From contig JAZDFB010000014.1 of the NCBI GenBank assembly GCA_043808305.1, positions 70,727-134,726 on the forward strand: a DNA stretch of 64,000 bases. The letters are read 5' to 3'. This document shows positions 55,686-63,991 of the stretch, in pieces. The position numbers and the translations under genes are program-made. This DNA is from JBBAAP01 sp043808305 (GTDB taxonomy: Bacteria; Planctomycetota; MHYJ01; JACQXL01). Every line of letters begins with the position of its first letter. The stretch's first letter is position 1. A model generated the notes under the pieces. That model had not been told where the DNA came from. It did not search any database and was given only the letters and a program-made list of their open reading frames with translations.

Positions 55686-56468
55686 ATGGATTACCAGAAT
55701 ATACTGTTTCAGGAGAAGGACGGCATCGGAATCGTTGCCATCAACCGGCCCAAGAAACTCAATGCGCTTGACGCGCAAACTATCAATGAATTATACGATG
55801 TCTTCGGCGCGATTAAGAATAACGACGCGATTAAAGCGGTCATCCTGACCGGTTCGGGCGAAAAGTCTTTCGTGGCCGGCGCTGATATAGAAGAGTTGTT
55901 TCAGCTGGACCAGGTTTCGGGCAAGACTAAAATGCAGAGAGGTCAGGGGCTGACGTTATTAATCGAAAACCTGGGCAAGCCGGTCATCGGGGCGATAAAC
56001 GGTTTTGCCTTGGGTGGCGGTTGCGAGCTGGCTATGGCCTGCACGCTGAGGCTGTGTTCTGATAAAGCCAGGTTCGGGCAGCCGGAGGTTAATCTGGGCG
56101 TGATACCCGGTTACGGCGGGACGCAGAGGATGCCCCGGATTATCGGCCGGACCAAGGCCATGGAAATGATTCTGACCGGCGATGTGATAGATGCCCAGGA
56201 GGCATACCGGCTGGGTCTGGTTAATAAGATATGCGCTTCGGAGCAATTGATGGCCGAATCGGAGGCTCTGGCCAGGAAGATTATGTCCAAGGGTCCGCTG
56301 GCTATCAAGGCGGCTATGGAGGCGGTGCAACGGGGTATGGATATGACCCTGGCCGAAGGCTTGAATCTGGAGGCAAACCTGTTTGCGGCTAACTGCGCCA
56401 GCGCGGACAGCAAGGAAGGGCTGAAAGCATTCTTGGAAAAACGGCCGCCCCAGTTTAAGGGGAAATAA
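55686..56468 (+). CDS. Enoyl-CoA hydratase/isomerase (crotonase family)
   Basis: 260 residues. Oxyanion-hole segments are FVAGADIEEL and INGFALGGGCELAMACT. The two catalytic Glu positions of hydratases are present in GGCELA and QPEVNLGVIPG, so hydration of enoyl-CoA is likely. This would fit beta-oxidation or related degradation, possibly feeding electrons to EtfAB. GGAAAGG before ATG 55686 sets the start; the longer frame from 55617 has none. A TPR-like membrane protein gene follows after 13 nt. Confidence 0.92.
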   Translation: MDYQNILFQEKDGIGIVAINRPKKLNALDAQTINELYDVFGAIKNNDAIKAVILTGSGEKSFVAGADIEELFQLDQVSGKTKMQRGQGLTLLIENLGKPVIGAINGFALGGGCELAMACTLRLCSDKARFGQPEVNLGVIPGYGGTQRMPRIIGRTKAMEMILTGDVIDAQEAYRLGLVNKICASEQLMAESEALARKIMSKGPLAIKAAMEAVQRGMDMTLAEGLNLEANLFAANCASADSKEGLKAFLEKRPPQFKGK

Positions 56469-56481
56469 CCGGGAGAAAACA

Positions 56482-56883
56482 ATGAGTTTTAAGACTTTAT
56501 TCATCATCGCGGTATTGCTTTTTGTCCTGGTGTTGCCGCTGGCTCTTATGAACAATTTTTCAATGAGTATTATGGAGGACTACGCGGGAAAGAATAAGGA
56601 CCAAGTCTGGGCGCCGGATTGGTTGATGAGGCTGGGCAGGGTATACCGCTGGACCTTCAGGGAAGAACGCGGCATTGTCATATATAAGAATTTTATGGAG
56701 CGCTATCCGACCCATTCGCGCTATCCGGAGGCCAAGTGGTTGCTGGCGTATTGCCTGGAGCAAAACCTGCAGAACAAGGAAGCCGCCCGCCAATATGAGG
56801 AATATGCTGACTGGTACCCGGATCGGCCGGATGCAGAAACAGCCCGCAAAAAAGCAGACACTCTAAAATACAAACAGTACTAA
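56482..56883 (+). CDS. Membrane-anchored TPR-like protein (BamD/YbgF-like)
   Basis: 133 residues. An N-terminal membrane segment (about 5-23) precedes helical repeats typical of BamD/YbgF-type TPRs: YKNFMERYPTHSRYPEAKWLLAYCLEQ, then AARQYEEYADWYPDRPDAETARKKA. It is too short for a full BamD. It probably acts as a periplasmic adaptor; partner unknown. Likely co-transcribed with the crotonase gene. Confidence 0.7.
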   Translation: MSFKTLFIIAVLLFVLVLPLALMNNFSMSIMEDYAGKNKDQVWAPDWLMRLGRVYRWTFREERGIVIYKNFMERYPTHSRYPEAKWLLAYCLEQNLQNKEAARQYEEYADWYPDRPDAETARKKADTLKYKQY

Positions 56884-56911
56884 TTTTATTTTTTCACCGG
56901 AGCCGTTGAGA

Positions 56912-58588
56912 TCATGCCTTATTCCTAACCCGGCTGGTAACGGCCGCTATGGTTACGATTATCACGCAGATAGCCAGGACAAAAAGCACCACGGCTGAAA
57001 TGGCAACCACAATGCCCTGGGTGTTAAGCGCCGCGTTGTTTACCACGGCCTGATAGCCGGGTATCATCAGGAGTATCAGCGACCAGAATGTCATAACCAT
57101 TATCAGGACCATTGGGATTAACGTAATCAGAGGGTTCTTGCCGGTCTGCCACAGCCAGACAGATAATCCCAACAAGGTCAGACTGGCCAAAAGCTGATTG
57201 CTGGTGCCGAATACCGGCCAGGCCACCAGATAGGCGTGTTCCTTGGTCATCATCAGGAATCCGAGCGGAACAAGCAGAGTTATGAATGCCGCGGCCAATG
57301 ATGAGCCTTTCCATTTCCAGCCCAGCAATTCCTGCAGGACATACCGGCCCAATCTGGTGCAGACATCAAGCGTATCATAGACAAATGTGGAAAACGCCAG
57401 CAGGGCAAACGAAAGCGCCAGGCTGGGGTCTATGCCCACCAGCCCCATATATTTGGCGATGCCGATGGCATAAATCTGGTTAGGGTCTTTCTTAAGCGTT
57501 TCATCGCCGGGCAACAGGAACATCACCGTGGAAAGCGCCAGCAACGCCACCACGCCTTCCAGTATCATCGCGCCGTAGCCGACAGTGCGGGTATCCGGTT
57601 CGCATTGAATCTGTTTGGATGTTGTGCCCGAGGATACTACCGCGTGGAAACCGGATATAGCGCCGCAGGCAATGGTGATAAAAAGAAGAGGGAACAGCGG
57701 CTTGCCGTTAAGAAGGCTTTTGAATCCTTCAAGGTTAACAGCCGGGTAATTGATATGGTGCCCGCCGAACAGAATGCCGATCAGGCAGGCCAGGATTGTC
57801 CCGTAAAGGAAACACCCGCCCAGATAACCCCGCGGCTGCAGTAACAGCCACATCGGGATAACCGCAGCCATAAAGCAGTAACCCAGAAGTATCACGTCCC
57901 AAGTCTTAACGTCAGGCGCGGCGAATATGTCCAGAATATGTTTGGGCAGGTTCGGGCCAAGCCAGACCACAAAGAGCACCAAGGGAATGAATATGGACGA
58001 TGCCAGCCAGAGCGGCATCCGAAACCTGTAAAGGCAGATACCCATTGCAAACCCGATAACCAGGTAAAAAACCGATGACGCCGCAACTCCCGGCCCGAAT
58101 GCCTCGCCTGAAACAGTTGCCTTAAAGGTCTCAGCGGTAATATCGGTGAATGCGATTATCACGTAGACCAGAGTCAGCCAGACGAATACCAGAAAAAGGT
58201 AAAAAGCGGTTTTCCCGACGTGCTGTTTGACAATCTCGCCGATGGAAAGCGCCTTGTGCCGGACCGAGGCAACCAGCGTCGCAAAATCGTGCACTCCGCC
58301 GATGAATATCGCGCCGATAATTATCCAGAGCATAGCCGGCAGCCAGCCGAACCAGATACCGGCAAGAATGGGCCCGACAATCGGCCCGGCTGCGGCAATC
58401 GCCGAGAAATGCTGGCCCATTAGAAATCCCGCCTTGGCCGGCACATAATCCACGCCGTCTTCCATCTCTACGGCCGGAGTGCAGGCCTTGGGGTCAAGCC
58501 CGAAATACCGGCTCAGGAAGCGGCCGTAAAATATATATCCCAATGCCAATAAGCCAAGTGAAACTAAAATAACCGATAGAATAGTCAT
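56912..58588 (-). CDS. cstA: CstA-family carbon starvation/pyruvate transporter
   Basis: 558 residues, about 15-16 membrane helices. Family blocks: GYIFYGRFLSRYFGLD, MGQHFSAIAAAGPIVGPILAG, HDFATLVASVRHKALSIGEI, FHAVVSSGTTSKQ and FVYDTLDVCTRLGRYVLQELLG, followed by the late WPVFGTSNQLLASL. E. coli CstA and YjiY move peptides and pyruvate; the substrate here is open. It is monocistronic, with a promoter 9 nt before the ATG and no ribosome site. Confidence 0.95.
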   Translation of the reverse strand: MTILSVILVSLGLLALGYIFYGRFLSRYFGLDPKACTPAVEMEDGVDYVPAKAGFLMGQHFSAIAAAGPIVGPILAGIWFGWLPAMLWIIIGAIFIGGVHDFATLVASVRHKALSIGEIVKQHVGKTAFYLFLVFVWLTLVYVIIAFTDITAETFKATVSGEAFGPGVAASSVFYLVIGFAMGICLYRFRMPLWLASSIFIPLVLFVVWLGPNLPKHILDIFAAPDVKTWDVILLGYCFMAAVIPMWLLLQPRGYLGGCFLYGTILACLIGILFGGHHINYPAVNLEGFKSLLNGKPLFPLLFITIACGAISGFHAVVSSGTTSKQIQCEPDTRTVGYGAMILEGVVALLALSTVMFLLPGDETLKKDPNQIYAIGIAKYMGLVGIDPSLALSFALLAFSTFVYDTLDVCTRLGRYVLQELLGWKWKGSSLAAAFITLLVPLGFLMMTKEHAYLVAWPVFGTSNQLLASLTLLGLSVWLWQTGKNPLITLIPMVLIMVMTFWSLILLMIPGYQAVVNNAALNTQGIVVAISAVVLFVLAICVIIVTIAAVTSRVRNKA

Positions 58589-58597
58589 GAATATTGT

Positions 58598-58625
58598 TTG
58601 ATACTCTCTTATAGCTTTCTGTCAA
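58598..58625 (-). promoter_or_regulatory. Promoter directly before cstA (predicted leaderless)
   Basis: Minus strand TTGACA (58625-58620), 16-bp spacer, TATCAA (58603-58598), then 9 nt to the ATG. Confidence 0.55.
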
Positions 58626-58668
58626 GAAAAGGCGCAAAACAGCTGACCCGGAGTATTGCATATGATTA

Positions 58669-58696
58669 TTGACAACCCTTAACCCGCCTATATAAT
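58669..58696 (+). promoter_or_regulatory. Promoter directly before dxs (predicted leaderless)
   Basis: Perfect TTGACA (58669-58674), 16-bp spacer, perfect TATAAT (58691-58696), then 7 nt to the ATG at 58704. Confidence 0.75.
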
Positions 58697-58703
58697 ATTT
58701 GCT

Positions 58704-60590
58704 ATGCCTTTGCTTGACCAGATAAAATCGCCAGCCGACTTGAAAAAACTGCCCATTGAAGAACTGCCCAAGCTGACCGAAGAAATCCGCCGGAAGATAA
58801 TGGATGTGGTCTATAAGAACGGCGGCCATTTGGGTTCGAATCTGGGCGTAATCGAGCTGACCGTTGCACTTTACCACGTCTTCGACTTCCCCCAAGACCG
58901 GGTTATCTGGGATGTCAGCCACCAGTGCTATACCCATAAAATCCTGAGCGGCCGCGCCAAGGAATTCGAAACCCTGCGCACTTACAAAGGCATGAGCGGG
59001 TTCACCAGCCCGAGCGAGAGCGAATTTGATACTTTTACGGTCGGCCATGCCGGCACGGCTATCTCCACTGCGCTGGGCATCGCCTGCGCCAATAAAATAT
59101 TACAGCGCGACCAAAAGGTCATCGCCGTAGTCGGCGACGGGTCAATGACCTGCGGTATGTCCTGGGAGGCCTTAAACCAGGCCGGCGCTCTGAAAAAAGA
59201 CATCATCGTCATCATCAATGACAACACTATGTCCATCTCGCGCACCATCGGCGCTATGTCTAAATACCTTAACAAGCTCCGGATGACGCATCTCTACGAA
59301 AACCTCAAGAAGGATGTTTACTCGGCGCTGGACAGAATTCCCGTGGTCGGAACTTCAATGGAAAAAGCCCTGACCCATATCCGCTCTGCCGCGGTCGGCG
59401 TGCTAGGCGGTTTTATATTCGAAGAATTAGGCTGGTCCTATTACGGGCCGGTCAGCGGGCATAATATTCCCCTGTTAATCAAAACACTGAAAGAAATCCA
59501 GCGATTTAAAAAACCGGTCATCCTGCACGTCCTGACCGAAAAAGGGTCCGGCTCTCCGGACGCGCTGGAAGACCCTTACCGGATGCATGGCATCGGGCCC
59601 GGCAAAGCCCAGTTAAGCCAACCTGAGGAAGGAGCTTCGTCGCCCAGGCCGGTCTCGCCTAACTACACCGATATCTTTGCCGATGCGGCGGTTGAATTAG
59701 GCAAGGAAAATAATAAGATAGTCGCCATCACCGCGGCTATGCCGGACGGCACCGGCCTGGTCAAATTCCAGCAAGCATTTCCCGAACGTTATTACGATGT
59801 CGGCATCTGCGAACAGCACGCGGCCGGCCTGGCCTGCGGGCTGGCCAAAGGCGGGCTCCAGCCGCTGGTGTCCATATATTCCACATTCCTCCAAAGAGCC
59901 TTTGACCAGATGTTTCACGAAATAGCCCTGCAGAAAACTAAGGCGGTATTTACTTTGGACCGGGCCGGGCTGGTAGGCAGCGACGGCCCGACCCACCACG
60001 GCGTTTATGATATCGCTTACCTGAGGATATTTCCTGAGTTTGTCCTTATGGCGCCAAAAGACGGGCCGGAATTAAAGAAGATGATCCGTTTTGCGGTTAC
60101 TCTTGACCGGCCGGCATTCATAAGGTATCCGCGTTCAAGCATTCCTAATGAGGATTTAGGTGTTCGGGACATAGAACTAAAACTCGGCAAGTCTGAAATA
60201 GTACGCCGGGGCAATCATGGCGCTATTATCGCCTATGGCTCTATGGTTTATCCGGCTTGCCGCGCGGCAATGGCCCTGGCAGCCAAAGGGATTGAACTGA
60301 CCGTGGTTAATGCCCGTTTCGCCAAGCCTCTGGATGAAACGCTTATAACCGAGCTGTCCGGCCAAATGCCTTTCATTATTACCGTTGAAGAACACGTGCT
60401 TACCGGCGGATTCGGAAGCGCCGTGTTAGAGTTTGTCAATCAATCTGCAATTCTAAATCAGAAATCTGTAATTATCCGTTTGGGCATACCTGACCAGTTC
60501 ATCGAACACGGTCCGCGGGAAAAACTGCTGGATATGCTCGGCCTCAATGAACAGGGAATAATCAGGGCAGTGGAAGAAGTGTTGAAATAA
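58704..60590 (+). CDS. dxs: 1-deoxy-D-xylulose-5-phosphate synthase
   Basis: 628 residues, the usual length. Thiamine-diphosphate enzyme blocks: NGGHLGSNLGVIELTVAL, HQCYTHKILSGR, the TPP/Mg motif GDGSMTCGMSWEALN with following NDN, the catalytic Glu in YDVGICEQHAAGLACGLA, and DRAGLVGSDGPTHHG. It condenses pyruvate and glyceraldehyde-3-phosphate, the first step of the MEP route to isoprenoids. The promoter overlaps the divergent cstA upstream region. No ribosome site is seen. Confidence 0.96.
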   Translation: MPLLDQIKSPADLKKLPIEELPKLTEEIRRKIMDVVYKNGGHLGSNLGVIELTVALYHVFDFPQDRVIWDVSHQCYTHKILSGRAKEFETLRTYKGMSGFTSPSESEFDTFTVGHAGTAISTALGIACANKILQRDQKVIAVVGDGSMTCGMSWEALNQAGALKKDIIVIINDNTMSISRTIGAMSKYLNKLRMTHLYENLKKDVYSALDRIPVVGTSMEKALTHIRSAAVGVLGGFIFEELGWSYYGPVSGHNIPLLIKTLKEIQRFKKPVILHVLTEKGSGSPDALEDPYRMHGIGPGKAQLSQPEEGASSPRPVSPNYTDIFADAAVELGKENNKIVAITAAMPDGTGLVKFQQAFPERYYDVGICEQHAAGLACGLAKGGLQPLVSIYSTFLQRAFDQMFHEIALQKTKAVFTLDRAGLVGSDGPTHHGVYDIAYLRIFPEFVLMAPKDGPELKKMIRFAVTLDRPAFIRYPRSSIPNEDLGVRDIELKLGKSEIVRRGNHGAIIAYGSMVYPACRAAMALAAKGIELTVVNARFAKPLDETLITELSGQMPFIITVEEHVLTGGFGSAVLEFVNQSAILNQKSVIIRLGIPDQFIEHGPREKLLDMLGLNEQGIIRAVEEVLK

Positions 60591-60612
60591 ACCAACTGAC
60601 CGTTTTTGCGGT

Positions 60613-61248
60613 CTAATCCACCGGGTATTCCGGTCCATAGAACATCCGCTGAGCGGCCATATCGCGTTCCTTGGCGCGTTTCTTGCTCTCGGTTCGGCGT
60701 GAATCCTTGTCTGCCACGATGTCTGAAAGGATTGTCGTAAAAACAGGAGGTTCTTTGACGTCAAGTATCTCCTGAAAACGCATCTTGATGGAACCCTGGA
60801 TTTTATCGGTCAGTTCCTTGATATTGGCGTCTTCCCAAGCCGAGAAGGTGGTGCAGATGCGGATGGGTTTTTCGCCCTTGCGCTCCTTGTAAAGGTGCAC
60901 CCGGGCTTCGGCGATTTCCGGGAGCTTCTTAACGGCCCGGCGCAGCGAGTCCTCGATAGCCGAAACATCTATGGTTAGGTCGCCTTCGGGCACAGTCACC
61001 TTAATAATCGAAGCGTACTTGCGCCGAAAGATATTACCCAGAACATAAGCCAGGTTGAAAACTACCAGGTAACCGGCCAGCAGGATAAGTATTGTCCTCA
61101 TAGACGGGTTATCATTGTTAATCTGGTAGGCCCAGGTTGATATCGTGCCCAGGTCAATCCTGTCGGCAAACCACATAAACCCGAAAACCCCGGCGGCTAT
61201 GGCTACCAGCCAGTTGGATGTTTTCATCAGGCGAGATAGAATTTTCAT
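60613..61248 (-). CDS. AmaP-like alkaline-shock membrane anchor protein
   Basis: 211 residues, ribosome site AAAGGAT. Two membrane helices (about 12-30 and 50-70) are followed by an Asp23/Gls24-like domain (about 80-160: VTVPEGDLTIDVSAIEDSLRRAVKKLP, then VHLYKERKGEKP) and a basic tail. AmaP anchors Asp23 at the membrane in Firmicutes; such proteins also occur elsewhere with unknown role. No asp23 gene is adjacent. It converges on dxs with only 22 nt between stops. Confidence 0.7.
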   Translation of the reverse strand: MKILSRLMKTSNWLVAIAAGVFGFMWFADRIDLGTISTWAYQINNDNPSMRTILILLAGYLVVFNLAYVLGNIFRRKYASIIKVTVPEGDLTIDVSAIEDSLRRAVKKLPEIAEARVHLYKERKGEKPIRICTTFSAWEDANIKELTDKIQGSIKMRFQEILDVKEPPVFTTILSDIVADKDSRRTESKKRAKERDMAAQRMFYGPEYPVD

Positions 61249-61349
61249 ATTATTATCCTTTCTTAATATTAAGTTTATTTATAGTAAAAAATACAATGAT
61301 GTCAATAAAAAATGAGGCTGTGAAATGATTTATTCTCACCACTGCGTTA

Positions 61350-62225
61350 TCAGAGCACATCTATGATGGCTGGCCGGAATTCGGATTCATCCATCTTCAG
61401 CGCCCGGTCTATCCGCTCCAGCATCTTGGCCCGGTCGCGATTGATGTAACCGGAGATATTGACGAAGTTGGAAACGTGGTCGCTTAGCAGCAGTCCGTCA
61501 CCATTGAGATTTTCCAACAGCAGGCGCGTCTCTTGCAACGCCTGATGCGGGTTTAGTAGCTTAAACTTGCCAGAAACATAATCCTTGTAAAGCGGTGCGG
61601 ATTCCACCGGCACCCAGGTGCGCAGGCGGACAAAATCGGGATTAATCGCGCTTAAGACTCGGGCCGTTTTCCGGGCGTGTTCTTCGGACAGCTCCTGTCC
61701 GCCGATGCCGACCAGCACGTATTCGCTCAATTCCAACCCGGCTTCTTTTACCAGTTTGCCGGTGTCTATCATCGTCTTGCTGTCCGCTCCCTTGTTTATC
61801 AACTTCAATACCTTGTCACTGCCGCTTTCCAACCCCTTATGCAACCGCTTCAGCCCGGCCTTACGGAGCATTTCCAGCTCGGCCAATGTCTTGAACTTGA
61901 TAAACTTGGCCGATGCGTAAAGGGTTATCCGCTGGAGCTTTGGAAAAACCTCGTATGAATAGGCGAATATCTCGGCCAGCTGGCCGGTCCGCATAATGAT
62001 GGTATTGCCGTCCGCGAAGAATATCGAATGGATGGCGTCGGGCCCGTAGGCGTCCCGGGCCGCGGCCAGATCTTCCTTGATATCGGACACCTTGCGGATG
62101 CGGAAGCGTTTGCCCTTATACATCCCGCAGAAAGAGCACTTATTGTGCGGACAGCCCAACGTCGCCTGGATAATCAGGCTGTCCGACTCGGACGGTGGGC
62201 GGTAGACCGGCTCTTCGTAACGCAT
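61350..62225 (-). CDS. Radical SAM protein, CX4CX2C type
   Basis: 291 residues. The cluster motif is CPHNKCSFC, a CX4CX2C variant of the normal CX3CX2C radical SAM site, within ATLGCPHNKCSFCGMYKG. The TIM-barrel part continues with FFADGNTIIM and LEMLRKAGLKRLHKGLESGSD, and GKLVKEAGLELSEYVLVGIGG. This subfamily is often annotated near coproporphyrinogen-oxidase-like enzymes, but its reaction is unknown. No ribosome site is obvious. Confidence 0.88.
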   Translation of the reverse strand: MRYEEPVYRPPSESDSLIIQATLGCPHNKCSFCGMYKGKRFRIRKVSDIKEDLAAARDAYGPDAIHSIFFADGNTIIMRTGQLAEIFAYSYEVFPKLQRITLYASAKFIKFKTLAELEMLRKAGLKRLHKGLESGSDKVLKLINKGADSKTMIDTGKLVKEAGLELSEYVLVGIGGQELSEEHARKTARVLSAINPDFVRLRTWVPVESAPLYKDYVSGKFKLLNPHQALQETRLLLENLNGDGLLLSDHVSNFVNISGYINRDRAKMLERIDRALKMDESEFRPAIIDVL

Positions 62226-62255
62226 AAGATTTATACAGATATTAATTTGAAGCCA

Positions 62256-62320
62256 CTAATTAACACGAATACACACTAATTTATTTGTGTTCATTAGTGT
62301 CCATTTGTGGTTACAGATTT
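62256..62320. repeat. Degenerate inverted repeat upstream of the radical SAM gene
   Basis: CACTAATTAACACGAATACACACTAAT and ATTAGTGTCCATTTGTGG-like stretches form partial inverted repeats. Same phrase family as near 9430 and 32670. Confidence 0.4.
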
Positions 62321-62350
62321 TGCGCCGAAGGTCTGCGTCCCATTACGCGG

Positions 62351-63436
62351 CTATATCATCATTTCGCTGATTTCCCTGGGCACGTGGGTCAGCAGTTCAT
62401 AGCCGGTATCGGTAACCATGACCATATCCTCGATGCGCACACCCGCTTTGCCGGGCAGGTAAATCCCCGGCTCGATGGTAAAGACCATCCCCGGATGGAG
62501 CACAATAGTGGATTTGGCGCCGACGCCCAGCAACTCGTGCCCGGCCCGGCCGATACCGTGCCCCAGCCCGTGCCCGAAATTCTTGCCGTAGCCGTGCTTG
62601 GCAATCCAGCCCCGGGCCGCGTCATCAAGCGCGCTGAAAAACTCGCCCGGCCTGACCTTCTCGATGGCCCGGGTCTGCGCCTCCAGCGTGATATCGTAAA
62701 TCCGGCGCGTCAGCGGCGGCACCTTGCCCCGGAACAGCACCCGGGTCAGGTCCGAGCAATAGCCCTTATAATTGGCGCCCCAGTCTATCAGCACGGCGCA
62801 TTGGTTGGTCACCGGCTTGTCGGTCAGCGGCGCGTGCGGCAGAGCCCCGCGCTCGTCTATGCCGATAATCGGCGTAAAGGAATTATCCAAAGCGCCCGCA
62901 TCGCGGGTATATGATTGCATCTGGTAGCCGATATCCCTTTCCGTCAGGCCCGGTTTGATAAACCGGCGGATGCGGCTGAAGGCCTTCTCGGCGCAGCGCA
63001 CCGCTTCGCGGATAAGTCGAATCTCCTCGGCCGTCTTTATCATCCGCTGTAACTCTATGACATACTGCTGGGGTATCAGTTTTATCTTTGCCGGAGCGCG
63101 CTTCCTGAGGTCGTTAAACAACGATAACGTAATATGGACATCCTCAAAGCCGACCCTTTTGGCGCGGACCTGTTTCATCAGGTTGATTGATTCAGCCGCC
63201 AGGCCCTTGGTATGCCGGACCAATTGGCAGGCATTGAGCTCCTGCTCGGCCTGTTCGATATAGCGGAAATCGGTAATAAAGAAGGCCTTGGCGGGCGTAA
63301 CCAGCATCCACGAATCGCCGCTGGTAAACCCCGAAAGGTACTGGACATTGGTCGTGTTCAAAACCAGGAAGGCATCCAGCTTCAGCTCAACCAGTTTCTT
63401 CTGGAACCGGTCCAGATAAATATTGTGTTTGCTCAT
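62351..63436 (-). CDS. Xaa-Pro aminopeptidase/dipeptidase (M24 family)
   Basis: 361 residues. The N-terminal creatinase-like domain (TTNVQYLSGFTSGDSWMLV) precedes a pita-bread domain with all five metal ligands: the two Asp in LIDWGANYKGYCSDLTRV, His in GHGLGHGIGRAGHE, and Glu in FTIEPGIY and VRIEDMV. It releases residues from peptides with proline at position 2, or splits Xaa-Pro dipeptides (PepP or PepQ not distinguishable). GGAG before ATG 63436 sets the start; the longer frame to 63502 has none. Confidence 0.93.
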   Translation of the reverse strand: MSKHNIYLDRFQKKLVELKLDAFLVLNTTNVQYLSGFTSGDSWMLVTPAKAFFITDFRYIEQAEQELNACQLVRHTKGLAAESINLMKQVRAKRVGFEDVHITLSLFNDLRKRAPAKIKLIPQQYVIELQRMIKTAEEIRLIREAVRCAEKAFSRIRRFIKPGLTERDIGYQMQSYTRDAGALDNSFTPIIGIDERGALPHAPLTDKPVTNQCAVLIDWGANYKGYCSDLTRVLFRGKVPPLTRRIYDITLEAQTRAIEKVRPGEFFSALDDAARGWIAKHGYGKNFGHGLGHGIGRAGHELLGVGAKSTIVLHPGMVFTIEPGIYLPGKAGVRIEDMVMVTDTGYELLTHVPREISEMMI

Positions 63437-63579
63437 AACATCGCTCCGTTCTAACAAATAGAATAAAGATGGAATTACTACCACTTCCGGTCTGAGTGTC
63501 AAGATAAACCAGAGGGTAACTTTAAATAGCCGTCTTTTTTATTTTTTCCCCAGCGAACAGCCATCGTGGAGGCCGTGGG

Positions 63580-63887
63580 GACTGTTCACGGCGTTAGCGG
63601 ACAATCCCCGGAGTTACCACCAGGACTCGTACCGGCCTAGGCCTGCACTCTTGCCTCAGTTCACCCGGATTCTTAGCTTCCCCGACTAGAATTCAACCCC
63701 TTCCCGACGGACAATCCCCGGAGCCACCCCTAAGACTCATAGCGGGCTGGGCTATGAATCTTAGCCGACTGGGCCTGGATTCTTAACGGACCCGGCGTGG
63801 ATTCGTAACTGAGACGGCTGAGAGGTCAGGCCTTATCCACGGGGACTGCGCACGGTATGCGCGTAGATCCTATCCGGTCCGGGGTGA
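63580..63887. repeat. Array 3: at least 14 degenerate units of 22 bp
   Basis: A GAYTC-like start recurs every 22 bp: 63580, 63602, 63624, 63646, 63668, 63690, 63712, 63734, 63756, 63778, 63800, 63822, 63844 and 63866. The best units read GAYTCKTARC then SGG-rich sequence. Units 63602 and 63712 are near copies (CAATCCCCGGAG), as are 63580 and 63844, so there is higher-order duplication. No coding frame is supported. The region 63437-63579 holds no gene. Confidence 0.75.
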
Positions 63888-63946
63888 CGCGCCCCGCGGA
63901 GAAGAGGGGACTGTCCTGAAGTTACGAGGGCTACCCCCCTATACCC

Positions 63947-63964
63947 TACCCCCCACGGGGGGTA
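63947..63964. repeat. G-tract/C-tract hairpin beside array 3
   Basis: Perfect 8-bp TACCCCCC/GGGGGGTA with a 2-nt gap, preceded by CTACCCCCCTATACCC. It lies between array 3 and the leader motif, as in array 2. Confidence 0.7.
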
Positions 63965-63975
63965 TGCCTGAATAG

Positions 63976-63991
63976 TAAAAAACGAATTAAA
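63976..63991 (-). other. Array leader motif, copy 3
   Basis: On the minus strand reads TTTAATTCGTTTTTTA, identical to 36846-36861. The window ends 9 nt later, so the full leader is not visible. Confidence 0.7.
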
